The position numbers and the translations under genes were made by a program. 20,561 nucleotides of DNA, from positions 1 through 20,561 of IMG/VR virus record IMGVR_UViG_3300020438_000354; one strand, written 5' to 3'. Position 1 is the first letter of the stretch. Every line of letters starts with the position of its first letter. Positions 1-9,536 of this stretch are shown one piece after another. This DNA is from a virus. The notes under the pieces were generated by a model, which was given only the letters and a program-made list of their open reading frames with translations, ran no database searches and had not been told where the DNA came from.

Positions 1-242
1 TGCATAAATGTTGGATACCATACCAATCCGGTGTCATTATCTTCATGTTTAGCATCCAACATCAACTCGGTTAGATTCTCTTCATGTTGTTCAATATATT
101 CGCCATCCTTAATTAGCAAATTTGTAGTCGTGTATCCAGATTCCATACATAGATATGATTCTACATTGGAGTTGGGGTCGGCTTCTACTACTACACATCT
201 ATTACCTGTAATAGGCGATGTTCCATCGTAATCTATTTTCAT
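1..242 (-). CDS. Conserved-looking phage protein of unknown function, N-terminal part, cut by window edge
   Basis: The minus strand opens an ATG at 242 and stays open for 80 codons until the sequence runs out at base 1, so the C-terminus is missing. The start overlaps the stop of the glycosyltransferase upstream as ATGA (239-242), the coupling seen at many junctions here, which supports this frame. The protein begins MKIDYDGTSPITGN and contains two cysteines (residues 16 and 32), a run of acidic residues (for example EQHEENLTEL) and the segment GLVWYPTFM near the cut. It has no signal peptide or membrane segment in the visible part. I have a vague recollection of similar small phage proteins but cannot assign a role. 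It is the last visible member of the run starting at the nuclease near 4633. Confidence 0.7.
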   Translation of the reverse strand, partial: MKIDYDGTSPITGNRCVVVEADPNSNVESYLCMESGYTTTNLLIKDGEYIEQHEENLTELMLDAKHEDNDTGLVWYPTFM

Positions 243-1573
243 GCTTCAACTTTTTTTAATGTTGGTAATTTTAATTTAGGAACATCTTCAGATTTTTTTA
301 GTTTTGGTAACTTTAATCCTACTTGTTGCGGTACACCTTTTAGTCCTTCATCTACTATATCTACAAATAATTTAGACATTAATTCTAAGCTAAAATTATC
401 TTTAACGTATTGAGTTTGTTTTCTAGATGTCTTAAGATATGTTTTATAATTTTTTATAACATCTTGAATAACGCTTGACGCATATTGGTAATTAACAGTA
501 AACCATTTAGTACCTTTCAATATAAATTTATCTGCTGCAGAACCATGTACATCTGTCAAATCTCCTGGTAATAATGAACAATAATCTTTATGTAAAAAAT
601 CTAGTTGTCCGGACCAACCCGAAGCTATTACTGGCTTACCTGTAACGCTAAATTCTAATAATGGACGACCAAAACCTTCTCCTTTTGTAAATGATACCAT
701 TGCCTTTACTTTAGGATGATTATATAATGAATTCATTTCTGAATCAGATAAATCTCCATGGATTAGATATATATCCGGTGCATCATTACCATAAGGTGCA
801 GTTATTTGTTGTATCTTATTTGTAATTTGATCACGATCCATTATTGAAAATGTTGCATGTGATGTCTTTAATATTAATGCAGGTCTATTCTTTTTAGATT
901 TACGTTTGAATGATTCACAAAATGTTTTTATCATCATTCCTATATCTTTTCTATCTTGCCCTATACTTCCCTTTAACCAATGACCGACAAATAAATAACA
1001 AAAATCATTTTTAATATCCTTGAGTTCATTAATAATAGTTGGTTCAATATCAGATGACGTAACTTTACAATATGTTGATAAATCTAATCCTTCAAATAAT
1101 ACCTTCACTGGAACTTCTAATTTTAACTCTCCAATTTTCTTTTGAGACTTGTCATCCATCTTATCATAACTTACTTCTACAAATGATTTTTTCGAATGCT
1201 CCGAAGTAACTATTAACAAATCCATATTATTAGCACCTTGGATAAATTCATGAGGCACAGCTGTTGTTTCTATACCAGCAGTCACTCCTATATTAAATTT
1301 ACCTACTTTTTGAAATTCATTTGGAACAGATACTTGTATGAATACATCTGGCTGACGTGTTATATTTTGTCTGGCTATTCTTTTTACAATTTCTTGATGA
1401 TCATGATTTTCGGGTTCTAATGCATTCATGGGTGTACTTCCCCATGGTAATGATACGATCTGAATATCATATTTGTTAGCCTTTATCAATGCAGTTACTA
1501 AATCTCTCGTATGATTACCATATCCTGATCTTGTTGCAATAGGTCCTTGTACTACTATAAATGGTTTTGTCAT
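239..1573 (-). CDS. GT-B fold glycosyltransferase (GT4-like), with C-terminal KLPKLKK repeats
   Basis: A 444-residue protein that probably transfers a sugar from a nucleotide-sugar donor; the acceptor is unknown. Visible signs are an N-terminal Rossmann-like start with the loop RSGYGNHTR (residues 15-23), a second domain opening at YLFVGHW (193-199), and a donor-site E-x7-E motif, EGFGRPLLE (299-307), followed by GKPVIASGWSG, as in GT4-type enzymes. The C-terminal tail is lysine-rich and carries two copies of an LKLPxLKK motif (420-427 and 434-441). A related motif opens the next glycosyltransferase. The ATG at 1573 has an AGGAG site 7 bases upstream and overlaps the stop of that gene by ATGA. 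Phage enzymes of this type can decorate DNA, virion proteins or host surface sugars; the sequence does not decide which. Confidence 0.85.
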   Translation of the reverse strand: MTKPFIVVQGPIATRSGYGNHTRDLVTALIKANKYDIQIVSLPWGSTPMNALEPENHDHQEIVKRIARQNITRQPDVFIQVSVPNEFQKVGKFNIGVTAGIETTAVPHEFIQGANNMDLLIVTSEHSKKSFVEVSYDKMDDKSQKKIGELKLEVPVKVLFEGLDLSTYCKVTSSDIEPTIINELKDIKNDFCYLFVGHWLKGSIGQDRKDIGMMIKTFCESFKRKSKKNRPALILKTSHATFSIMDRDQITNKIQQITAPYGNDAPDIYLIHGDLSDSEMNSLYNHPKVKAMVSFTKGEGFGRPLLEFSVTGKPVIASGWSGQLDFLHKDYCSLLPGDLTDVHGSAADKFILKGTKWFTVNYQYASSVIQDVIKNYKTYLKTSRKQTQYVKDNFSLELMSKLFVDIVDEGLKGVPQQVGLKLPKLKKSEDVPKLKLPTLKKVEA

Positions 1574-3027
1574 ATTATTACTCCTGGTTGTTCAATTTGT
1601 TTTGGTTGTTCTATTTTGTATGCAGTAAATTTCTTTCTTGGTGTCCAATTTTTGAAACAATCTTCTATACAATCTTGCATTTTACTACTCATTCCTCTTG
1701 CAGACATATATGATTCATCGCCACAAACCCAATCATGTCCCGCGGCACCACATTCTTCTCTTTCTTCTTTTGACATATCATACCAATATTTAATTGCATC
1801 TGCAACGTCTCTAAAATCTGCTCTATCATCAAATATATAAGGTGTCATTGGAGAACCTTGTACGGATCTATTTGATGGATATACTGGCTTTGCCCACTTG
1901 CCATGTTTTTTATATGTACCATTATGATTACTTCCAAACTCTGTAGAAAATTCTATCCAATCTCCATTTTCATCTTCAAATCTACATCCATCTTGCAATC
2001 CACCAGTAACATTATTTATAATTGGCGTTCCTGCATGTAATGACTCATTCCAAGAAATCCCAAATCCTTCATTACTTGCGATATTAACTGTAACATCTGC
2101 TGCATTATAATAATAATTCATTATCTTTTGATCTATAGGTTGATCTGAAAATAATATTTTATACTTTGGACATAATGCATTTTTAACTGCCATTAAGTCA
2201 GTTCCATTATCATCACTTACTTGTGTATGCATTAGTAATGCACATCTCTTAGATTGTTCTGGTGGTAATGATTCACAGAATGTATTAAATGCTAATACTA
2301 AATCGGCCGGCTGCTTTCTTCTAATATTTCGATTGTTCCAAAACACTATAAAATCTACATCATGTGACTTCTTAAACTCATCACTCCATTTTTTATATTC
2401 TGAATATCCTTCATGAAGAGGTGTAATTGGAAAATATGCCTTTTCATTCGAACCATGTGGAACCCATTGTACTGCCCAATCCGGCTTTGGAAATTTTTGT
2501 ATCACATTCTTTACAATATTATTTGTCTGTCTAGATATATTCATTACTAAATCACACGACTCATAATATGGCTCATTCCAATGTGGATAAGGTAAATCAT
2601 CCCAGATGTTATAATACATGATAGGTATATGCTGTCTTATCTCATGTTCAATTTGATATAGCCATTGCCAAAATCTTGGATCTGTAAAATGTAATATAGC
2701 ATCTGGTTTTTCTATATTCATAATTTCTTGTAATACTTGAGCATTACCATATCCATTATGCGGATATATTTTAACAAATGCATCTTGTACACCTGTCTCT
2801 TTTTGAACATCCTGACTAATATCAACAACTTTTCCATGGTCTGGATGTTTGATTGCAGCGCCTAATTGTACCCAATCATACTTATCTACTGTTCCTAATA
2901 CAAATTCTCTAGACATCGTTCCTATACCGGAATGCATTCTCAGGTCATCTGCTAGTAATAAAATTTTCTTCTTTTTTGGTTTGTTAGGATCTACTTTCCT
3001 TAACTTTGGTAACTTAATTTGATTCAT
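1570..3027 (-). CDS. GT-B fold glycosyltransferase (GT4-like)
   Basis: A 485-residue protein with a glycosyltransferase GT-B architecture. After a short basic leader containing IKLPKLRK (residues 4-11 from the chosen start), the first domain begins KILLLADDLRMHSGIG (about 21-36). The second domain begins with VDFIVFWNNRNIRRKQ (about 224-239), where basic residues normally contact donor phosphates, and the donor-site E-x7-E motif is EGFGISWNE (about 320-328), followed by AGTPIINNVTGG. I use the ATG at 3027, not the TTG at 3030, because AAGGGG lies 6 bases upstream. The C-terminus is proline- and glutamine-rich (KIEQPKQIEQPGVII). Its stop overlaps the start of the second glycosyltransferase, so the two are probably made together. 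Acceptor unknown. Confidence 0.85.
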   Translation of the reverse strand: MNQIKLPKLRKVDPNKPKKKKILLLADDLRMHSGIGTMSREFVLGTVDKYDWVQLGAAIKHPDHGKVVDISQDVQKETGVQDAFVKIYPHNGYGNAQVLQEIMNIEKPDAILHFTDPRFWQWLYQIEHEIRQHIPIMYYNIWDDLPYPHWNEPYYESCDLVMNISRQTNNIVKNVIQKFPKPDWAVQWVPHGSNEKAYFPITPLHEGYSEYKKWSDEFKKSHDVDFIVFWNNRNIRRKQPADLVLAFNTFCESLPPEQSKRCALLMHTQVSDDNGTDLMAVKNALCPKYKILFSDQPIDQKIMNYYYNAADVTVNIASNEGFGISWNESLHAGTPIINNVTGGLQDGCRFEDENGDWIEFSTEFGSNHNGTYKKHGKWAKPVYPSNRSVQGSPMTPYIFDDRADFRDVADAIKYWYDMSKEEREECGAAGHDWVCGDESYMSARGMSSKMQDCIEDCFKNWTPRKKFTAYKIEQPKQIEQPGVII

Positions 3028-3033
3028 CAAAAA

Positions 3034-3053
3034 CCCCTTATAACTTTATTATA
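3034..3053 (-). promoter_or_regulatory. Shine-Dalgarno site AAGGGG with an upstream TATAAT box
   Basis: AAGGGG (3039-3034) lies 6 bases before the ATG at 3027 and decides that start. Nine bases further upstream a perfect TATAAT (3053-3048) occurs in the 33-base gap. With a start point about 7 bases after it, the leader would be roughly 14 bases and would contain the ribosome site. No convincing -35 box is visible, so the ribosome site is well supported and the promoter is only possible. Confidence 0.4.
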
Positions 3054-3060
3054 AATATGC

Positions 3061-3303
3061 TTATGGCTGTTTAACACCACCATTTTGCATTACTTTATAT
3101 TGGTAAATTCCATATAAATTTATTGAAATGATAACTAGACTTAATACTAAATGACTTATATTAGTAATAAAAAAATCATATGTTATCCAACCAACATCTC
3201 CTACTATCCAAGCTACCATTGCAGCTTGATGTTTCATTTTTGCGTTTAATATATAACCGAACAATACTAATATTGTACTTGTCCATCCTAATGCTTCTAT
3301 CAT
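3061..3303 (-). CDS. Small integral membrane protein, three predicted segments
   Basis: An 80-residue hydrophobic protein. Three membrane segments can be seen: about residues 5-19 (LGWTSTILVLFGYIL), 27-46 (ending with GDVGWITYDFFI) and 49-69 (HLVLSLVIISINLYGIYQY). The short loop between the first two is basic (NAKMKHQ). The conserved-looking GD-x-GW pattern in the middle helix recalls small multi-pass membrane proteins such as half-transporters of the PnuC or SemiSWEET kind, but similarity is too weak to claim transport. Its ATG overlaps the stop of the SLOG gene by four bases (3300-3303). Function unknown. Confidence 0.65.
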   Translation of the reverse strand: MIEALGWTSTILVLFGYILNAKMKHQAAMVAWIVGDVGWITYDFFITNISHLVLSLVIISINLYGIYQYKVMQNGGVKQP

Positions 3304-3701
3304 GATATTATTGTTACTGGTTTATTTAATTTTTTAGCGTTCTTAATTGCACTCATACTTCCATGTGAACTTTCACCATTTGGTATAAATGCTATCATAA
3401 CATCACAATCTCTAGCAATCAACATATTCCTATGATGAAACTGTGATACATGATATGGTTTTTCATAATATGTTTCTGACATTGCAGAATGTAAATTTTT
3501 AATTGTATGTGCCGGATTGAATTCTTTATATTTAATTCCGAACTCTAATGCATATTTTCTAGCAAACTTATCAGCGCCATCTTTTGCTCCTCCTGATATA
3601 ACAATTAACTTGTCACCAAATTTACGTTTTAGATTGAATAACGTATCTTTCACTTTCCTAGTGTTCTCATACATTCTACTGCCTATTATTGCTACCTTCA
3701 T
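3300..3701 (-). CDS. SLOG-fold protein (YspA/DUF2493-like)
   Basis: A 133-residue protein with the fingerprint of the SLOG superfamily, Rossmann-like proteins related to LOG phosphoribohydrolases and DprA that bind or cleave nucleotide-derived ligands. It opens with VAIIGSR (3-9), has the glycine-rich loop SGGAKDGAD (36-44), a conserved Arg-Asn pair (91-92) followed by RDCDVMIAF, and ends with AIKNAKKLNKPVTII. The length fits a single domain. Its start overlaps the stop of the nuclease gene by ATGA (3698-3701). In phages such proteins might act on nucleotides or sense a nucleotide signal; nothing here decides the ligand. Confidence 0.75.
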   Translation of the reverse strand: MKVAIIGSRMYENTRKVKDTLFNLKRKFGDKLIVISGGAKDGADKFARKYALEFGIKYKEFNPAHTIKNLHSAMSETYYEKPYHVSQFHHRNMLIARDCDVMIAFIPNGESSHGSMSAIKNAKKLNKPVTIIS

Positions 3702-4633
3702 ACTTTGATTCTTTCTGCCTTAGCACATAAATCTGGTTGATCTTTGAACTCACACCATTTACAATGTTTATTGTTCTTACCTGCAATAGCCGGATACTTC
3801 TTTTCTAAATTATATGAACCATCTTTATGAAATGCTGAATCAACAAATCCTTTTATTTCTCTTGCTAATTTATTTCTCGTTGGCTTACCAGATGCCGGCA
3901 TAAATTCTGTAATACGTTTTTGAGGAAACATTGCACCTTCAATCAATTTACGTTTTACAATCATATACTTGATATCAATATTTTCGACATCATAACCATA
4001 CTGTTCTGCAAAGTATTTTTTATATAATACCAATTGAGATGTCTTTGTCTTATCCGCCTTTTGGTATTTATTCCAACCCATGGTTGAAGTCTTGATATCG
4101 ATAATTGTTATTTTGTTATCACGTTTATCTCTAATCACAATATCTAAATAACCTAACATCATTACCTTATCATTACCTTCTTCAACTGGATGATATATAG
4201 GTACTTCAATTCCTATAAGTTCTTCATTTTTTCTAGAAAAATATTGGCCTCTTTTTTTCTTGAACCAATCGATGATTGCAACACCATCTTCATAAAATTC
4301 TCCTAATTCAAATTTGTTTGAAAAATGATCTCCCATCTTCTCAACAGCCTCTTTGTATAATGTAAACATTTGATCTTTAAGATACTTATTAAGATCAATT
4401 TCTTCAGCCTTCTTTACAGAATCATCATACATAACTGTTAGGAAATGTTGCAATGTTTCGTGCATTGCTGTACCAAATATCGTATGGATTGACTGACTAA
4501 AGGTCCTTAGTCCTTTTGCATATGCCAACTCCCAATGTTTAGGACATGTCGAATACATAGAAAATTGTGAATAGGAAATCTTGCGCTCGTCTGGTAACGG
4601 CTCTCTAATACTATACTTTAAAAATTTATTCAT
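3698..4633 (-). CDS. PD-(D/E)XK nuclease, RecB/Cas4-like, probable 4Fe-4S protein
   Basis: A 311-residue protein of the RecB/AddB/Cas4 nuclease group, which cuts single-stranded or resected DNA. The N-terminus has the family start SYSQFSMYSTCP (20-31). FGTAMHE (53-59) supplies the usual active-site His (58). The core motifs are GYLD (161-164) and IIDIKTS (177-183, Asp179 and Lys181), followed by Gln200-x2-Leu-Tyr. Cysteines at 30, 291, 294 and 303 match the C-xn-C-x2-C-x8-C arrangement of iron-sulfur nucleases. The start is fixed because the SYSQ motif needs residues ahead of any internal Met. Only 5 bases separate this ATG from the -10 box of a repeated promoter element. Likely roles are recombination, end processing or host DNA breakdown. 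Confidence 0.85.
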   Translation of the reverse strand: MNKFLKYSIREPLPDERKISYSQFSMYSTCPKHWELAYAKGLRTFSQSIHTIFGTAMHETLQHFLTVMYDDSVKKAEEIDLNKYLKDQMFTLYKEAVEKMGDHFSNKFELGEFYEDGVAIIDWFKKKRGQYFSRKNEELIGIEVPIYHPVEEGNDKVMMLGYLDIVIRDKRDNKITIIDIKTSTMGWNKYQKADKTKTSQLVLYKKYFAEQYGYDVENIDIKYMIVKRKLIEGAMFPQKRITEFMPASGKPTRNKLAREIKGFVDSAFHKDGSYNLEKKYPAIAGKNNKHCKWCEFKDQPDLCAKAERIKV

Positions 4634-4638
4634 ATATA

Positions 4639-4668
4639 AATATAAGAAAAATTATCCGTACGTCCTAA
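4639..4668 (-). promoter_or_regulatory. Repeated 30-bp promoter-like element, copy 1 (before nuclease)
   Basis: On the minus strand this reads TTAGG (4668-4664), 15 bases, then TTCTTATATT (4648-4639). The same two blocks with the same spacing occur at 12286, 17792 and 19023. TTAGGA and TATATT are 18 bases apart, which suits -35 and -10 boxes. The element begins directly after the stop codon of the Nmad1 gene. The nuclease ATG is only 5 bases past the -10 box, which predicts an mRNA with essentially no leader. Confidence 0.65.
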
Positions 4669-5100
4669 TTATTTGCCCCATTTCTTTGCAGAAACTATTT
4701 GAGCAATAATACCATATACTGATAAATCTTGGAATGTATCTAATTCAGATTCTCCAACTTCATCTCTATGACCTAATATAATTAGTTGTTTCAACCTTTG
4801 AACTTTGTCATTAATTCTAAACCATAAACCAGTTAACGACAATTTCACATCGCCTGCTGTTTTCAAATCTGTTCCTACTGATATATTACCTGGACCATAA
4901 TTCTTTTGTTTCTTGCAAAATAAAACATATTGGTCTGCCATTATATTTAAGAATTCATCACAAGTTTCTGGATATTCTTTTTGACAATATGCAACTGCAT
5001 CATCATCTATATCTTTCATTCTTTGTTGAAGTTGATTGAATATTACTTTATGAGTTGGCTTGTCATCGTTAACTCTAGGCGTATCTTTTATTGTTTTCAT
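4669..5100 (-). CDS. DUF1599 / nucleotide modification associated domain 1 (Nmad1) protein
   Basis: A 143-residue protein that matches my knowledge of the DUF1599 family, which is named nucleotide modification associated domain 1 because it occurs near phage base-modification genes. Signature segments are LFCKKQKNYGPGN, GLWFRINDKVQRLKQLI and, near the end, DTFQDLSVYGIIAQIV followed by KKWGK. The fold is mostly helical; no biochemical activity is established to my knowledge. It is the last gene of the run that contains dpdA, the clamp, clamp loader and groEL, and the next promoter element begins straight after its stop. Its start lies 4 bases past the stop of the gp62-like gene. In this window a link to 7-deazaguanine DNA or to the nucleotide pool is plausible. 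Confidence 0.75.
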   Translation of the reverse strand: MKTIKDTPRVNDDKPTHKVIFNQLQQRMKDIDDDAVAYCQKEYPETCDEFLNIMADQYVLFCKKQKNYGPGNISVGTDLKTAGDVKLSLTGLWFRINDKVQRLKQLIILGHRDEVGESELDTFQDLSVYGIIAQIVSAKKWGK

Positions 5101-5104
5101 ATAA

Positions 5105-5544
5105 CTATTTTTTTAATAATGATTTAGCTTCCTTTTCCGATCGACCATATTTTTTCAACATTGATATAATTTCATTCTTATCAAGAAGTCCAATATATTC
5201 TTCTGCTTCAATTTTAGGTATTTGAAAATGATCTGCTATAAATTTAACAAGTTCTTTATTGTATTTATCAGCCTTCTTGCCTTTAATATACTTGTTAAAT
5301 GATTTTTGTTTAGGTAAGAAATCAAAATATAACTGATATACATGTTTCTTACTTAATGGTCCGATTGTATATTGTTGAAACATATCAACTATTTCTATAT
5401 AATCTGGATTCATAGATAACCATCTGTTTATCAAATATGGAGAGAAAGACTTTTGAGATGCTTCATCTAAAGTATCCCATGGGGTCTTCTTCCATGTTAT
5501 ATTGGCTAAATGATCAAATATTGTAGCTGGCTTTTTTACCTTCA

Positions 5545-5545
<1 letters not shown>
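5105..5545 (-). CDS. 62: Clamp loader small subunit, T4 gp62-like (putative)
   Basis: A 146-residue helical protein with no ATPase motif. The segment SPYLINRWLSMNPDYIEIVD (about residues 35-54) and the later basic KYIKGKKADKY resemble the small clamp loader protein of marine T4-type phages. That protein completes the gp44/gp62 complex that opens the sliding clamp. T4 gp62 is longer (187 residues) and poorly conserved, so the call rests on these segments plus context: the gp44-like ATPase and gp45-like clamp are in the same run, although groEL and a zinc-ribbon gene lie between. The ATG at 5545 overlaps the groEL stop by one base (TAATG). Confidence 0.6.
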
Positions 5546-7167
<1,622 letters not shown>

Positions 7168-7446
7168 TTATTTTGTTTTTTGTTCTATTGGTCTAAATTC
7201 TTCATTAATAAATCCACATTCGTCGCATCTAAATGTCGGTACTGGAACAATTTGTTCTTTACCTGTCGGAGATACTAATGCAGAAATTCTCTTAAATGCA
7301 TTTACTTGTCTAAAGTATTTACATCCACATTGTTCACATGCAATATCTTTAAGATCTTCTGGTTTGATATTAACTTGTGCATTAGGAGCTTGTCCTTTTC
7401 CTGGATTCATTCCTATTACCTTACCTTTGTTATAATTTTTTGCCAT
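7168..7446 (-). CDS. Small zinc-ribbon protein
   Basis: A 92-residue protein with two Cys-x2-Cys knuckles, CEQC (37-40, followed by another Cys at 42) and CDEC (74-77), a typical zinc-ribbon spacing. Between them is ISALVSPTGKEQIVPVPTF, which I associate with small zinc-ribbon proteins found beside replication genes in marine T4-type phages. No enzymatic motif is present, so a role in nucleic acid or protein binding is the most that can be said. It starts GTT-ATG three bases after the clamp loader stop, and groEL follows with the same TAAGTTATGGCAAA junction. Function unknown. Confidence 0.7.
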   Translation of the reverse strand: MAKNYNKGKVIGMNPGKGQAPNAQVNIKPEDLKDIACEQCGCKYFRQVNAFKRISALVSPTGKEQIVPVPTFRCDECGFINEEFRPIEQKTK

Positions 7447-7449
7447 AAC

Positions 7450-8379
7450 TTATCCCTTTAATTCGTTCAATAATTTTACAATCGTTGACATGATATGTAA
7501 CTCTTTGTCTACTGCAAATGAATCTTGATATTGTGATTCAGCTAATATTAATATTACACTTGCAATATGTCCTTTAGCATAATTATCTACTTCCTCGAAA
7601 AGATACTTATGTAAAGCCGAAAAATCTTTTACTTTACTGTCATTGATTAATTGACGAATATCTTTGAATGCAGTTTTCTTATCTGCCTTATCTAATATAT
7701 CAATCAACTTGGTCATATAATTTGCTTGTATAACACTAGTATCATCCACTTTCAAAGTCTTATCAATAACCTGCCTCTGACAGCTATTTAATACCCTTCT
7801 TATATCAGGATAGCCGGCGTTTATAATTGTAACAAGATCCTTATTATCATATGACACTTCAAGTTCATCTAATATAGAAACTATTCTTTTAGCAACTTCT
7901 TTTTTATTAGGAGGAGTAATGCCAAATACTTGACATCTAGATTGAATAGGGTCAATTATCTTTTCAACATAGTTACATGTTAAAATAAATCTAGTCGTCT
8001 TACTAAATGTTTCCATCAAATTTCTTAAGGCAGCTTGGCCATTAGGAGTCATATAATCTGCTTCATCTAATATAACAATCTTCCATCGTTTGAATCCAAC
8101 TGTACTAGCATAACTCTTAATCTTAGTTCTAACAGTTTCAATATTATTTTCATCAGAGGCATTTATATACATCAAATCTGCATCTACATTATTAGCAATA
8201 ATTTTAGCTAATGTAGTTTTACCTGTACCTGCTCCACCGTAGAACAATAAATGAGGAACATCGCCTGATTCGATATATAATTTAACTTTGTCTATGATAT
8301 GTTCATTTCCAACATATCCATCTAATGTACTTGGGCGAAACTTTTCTACCCATAAAGTATGTTCTTGATTTCCAAACAT
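7450..8379 (-). CDS. 44: Clamp loader AAA+ ATPase, T4 gp44-like
   Basis: The large subunit of the phage clamp loader, which uses ATP to place the sliding clamp on primed DNA. From the chosen start it has 309 residues (T4 gp44 has 319). It shows the RFC-type opening LWVEKFRPSTLDGYVG (9-24), Walker A GGAGTGKTT (48-56), Walker B ILDEAD (103-108), sensor 1 ILTCN (132-136) and the arginine-finger motif SRC (147-149). I start at the ATG at 8379, where AGGGA lies 6 bases upstream, one base after the dUTPase stop. A longer frame reaching to 8436 would overlap dUTPase by more than 50 bases and adds nothing conserved. The partner is the gp62-like subunit and the target the gp45-like clamp. Confidence 0.95.
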   Translation of the reverse strand: MFGNQEHTLWVEKFRPSTLDGYVGNEHIIDKVKLYIESGDVPHLLFYGGAGTGKTTLAKIIANNVDADLMYINASDENNIETVRTKIKSYASTVGFKRWKIVILDEADYMTPNGQAALRNLMETFSKTTRFILTCNYVEKIIDPIQSRCQVFGITPPNKKEVAKRIVSILDELEVSYDNKDLVTIINAGYPDIRRVLNSCQRQVIDKTLKVDDTSVIQANYMTKLIDILDKADKKTAFKDIRQLINDSKVKDFSALHKYLFEEVDNYAKGHIASVILILAESQYQDSFAVDKELHIMSTIVKLLNELKG

Positions 8380-8380
8380 A

Positions 8381-8818
8381 TTAATTCCCTGTTGATCCGT
8401 ATCCGCCCTCGCCTCTTTCAGTAGATGATAATTCATCTGCTTCCATCATTTCGATTTGCGGATATGGCATTATTACTAATTGACCTACTCTATCTCCATC
8501 TTGAAATCTTTTTAGTTTTGCAAAAAACGAATCTTTTGCAAATTTATATCTAAAAGATATCTCCCCTCTATATCCAGAATCAACAACACCTACACAATTT
8601 GCTAATCGTAAATCTGTTTTAGATGTAGATGACCTAGGAAATAAAAGGCCTACATGTCCATCTGGCACTTCTAATGCAATACCTGTAAAATATTCTATAA
8701 AATTATTTTCAGTATCAATCCTATTACCGATTGCAGTCATATCCAACCCAGCATCACCAGGTTTTGCATAACTTGGAGTAATAGCTTTATCTACTAATTT
8801 CTTAAATCTAACTTTCAT
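8381..8818 (-). CDS. dut: dUTP diphosphatase (dUTPase)
   Basis: A 145-residue trimeric-type dUTPase that hydrolyses dUTP to dUMP and diphosphate, keeping uracil out of phage DNA and feeding thymidylate synthesis. All five family motifs are present in order: AGLDMTA (24-30), RSS (62-64), NCVGVVDSGYRGEI (74-87) with the catalytic Asp, GQLVIMPY (112-119) and the C-terminal RGEGGYGSTG that closes over the active site. The length is normal. It lies between sliding clamp and clamp loader ATPase. Its ATG follows the clamp stop by one base (TAATATG). Confidence 0.96.
   Translation of the reverse strand: MKVRFKKLVDKAITPSYAKPGDAGLDMTAIGNRIDTENNFIEYFTGIALEVPDGHVGLLFPRSSTSKTDLRLANCVGVVDSGYRGEISFRYKFAKDSFFAKLKRFQDGDRVGQLVIMPYPQIEMMEADELSSTERGEGGYGSTGN
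8386..8390 (-). promoter_or_regulatory. Ribosome binding site AGGGA that sets the clamp loader start
   Basis: AGGGA sits 6 bases before the ATG at 8379, inside the last codons of dUTPase. It favours this start over the in-frame upstream Met at 8436. Confidence 0.65.
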
Positions 8819-8819
8819 A

Positions 8820-9536
8820 TTATGACGATTGTAATTGTACTAAATAATAAGTTGATGTAAATGTTTTACCTGTAAATGATACTCTAGCAAGACCTGCTTC
8901 TGAAATTTCTATTTTACCAGTTTCAGCATCTTTATTTGCTTGAAGAATCTCTTTGAATAATGTAGATGAAAAACAAATAACTCCCATGTCTGTACTATTT
9001 GGTGCATCTAATTCAAATTTAATTCTATTGGTATTGATAGATGAATAATTCATTATCATTTCAACAGTTCCTTCAGAACACTTAATTCCAAAATTTTCAG
9101 ATTCTGGTAATGCATTCTTTGCTTTGATAAATTTAGTTCTAAAACTATCTGTAATATCAATAGATGCATTCCAATCTGGTGTGTTCTTAAGATCGGGAAC
9201 TTGTCTAATTACTGATAAGTCTGCTAACATAAATGTCATGTCAACATCTTTATCTTTTACTCCTACACTAACAGCTGTCTTGTCTACAGACTTAACATCT
9301 ACTGTTAAATCTTCTCCTACCGCTGATAACATTTTTACTAATTGAGGTGTTGCATAAACACCTAATTCATTACTACCTAAGTCTATATTGGAAGCATCGA
9401 TATGTCCAATTACATTCTGGTCATCTGTGATGAACTCTGTTTGTAATGCACCATCTTTTGCATCCCATTTTACTGATGTAGTCGCTCCGGCCAAATGGTA
9501 TCGGCCTACGAAATTTAATAAGTCGCTTTTTTTCAT
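8820..9536 (-). CDS. 45: DNA polymerase sliding clamp, T4 gp45-like
   Basis: A 238-residue protein close in length to T4 gp45 (228), the trimeric ring that tethers gp43 polymerase to DNA and activates late transcription in T4. It begins MKKSDLLNFVGRYHLAG and ends with a strand, TFTSTYYLVQLQSS, typical of phage clamps. Sequence similarity in this family is low, so the call also uses context: the clamp loader ATPase is two genes downstream and the polymerase lies a few kb upstream. The ATG overlaps the dpdA stop by ATGA (9533-9536), so clamp translation is probably coupled to dpdA. Confidence 0.88.
   Translation of the reverse strand: MKKSDLLNFVGRYHLAGATTSVKWDAKDGALQTEFITDDQNVIGHIDASNIDLGSNELGVYATPQLVKMLSAVGEDLTVDVKSVDKTAVSVGVKDKDVDMTFMLADLSVIRQVPDLKNTPDWNASIDITDSFRTKFIKAKNALPESENFGIKCSEGTVEMIMNYSSINTNRIKFELDAPNSTDMGVICFSSTLFKEILQANKDAETGKIEISEAGLARVSFTGKTFTSTYYLVQLQSS

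Noticed and set aside
1547-1840. Plus-strand open frame of 97 codons (and all other plus-strand frames, for example 5510-5866, 3517-3708, 9124-9345)
   Set aside because: All lie antisense inside well-supported minus-strand genes, have unnatural composition and no start signals; I treat them as shadows.
3698-4633. CRISPR-associated Cas4 proper
   Set aside because: The nuclease has Cas4-like cysteines, but there are no direct repeats, spacers, cas1 or cas2 in the window, so a CRISPR role is not supported.
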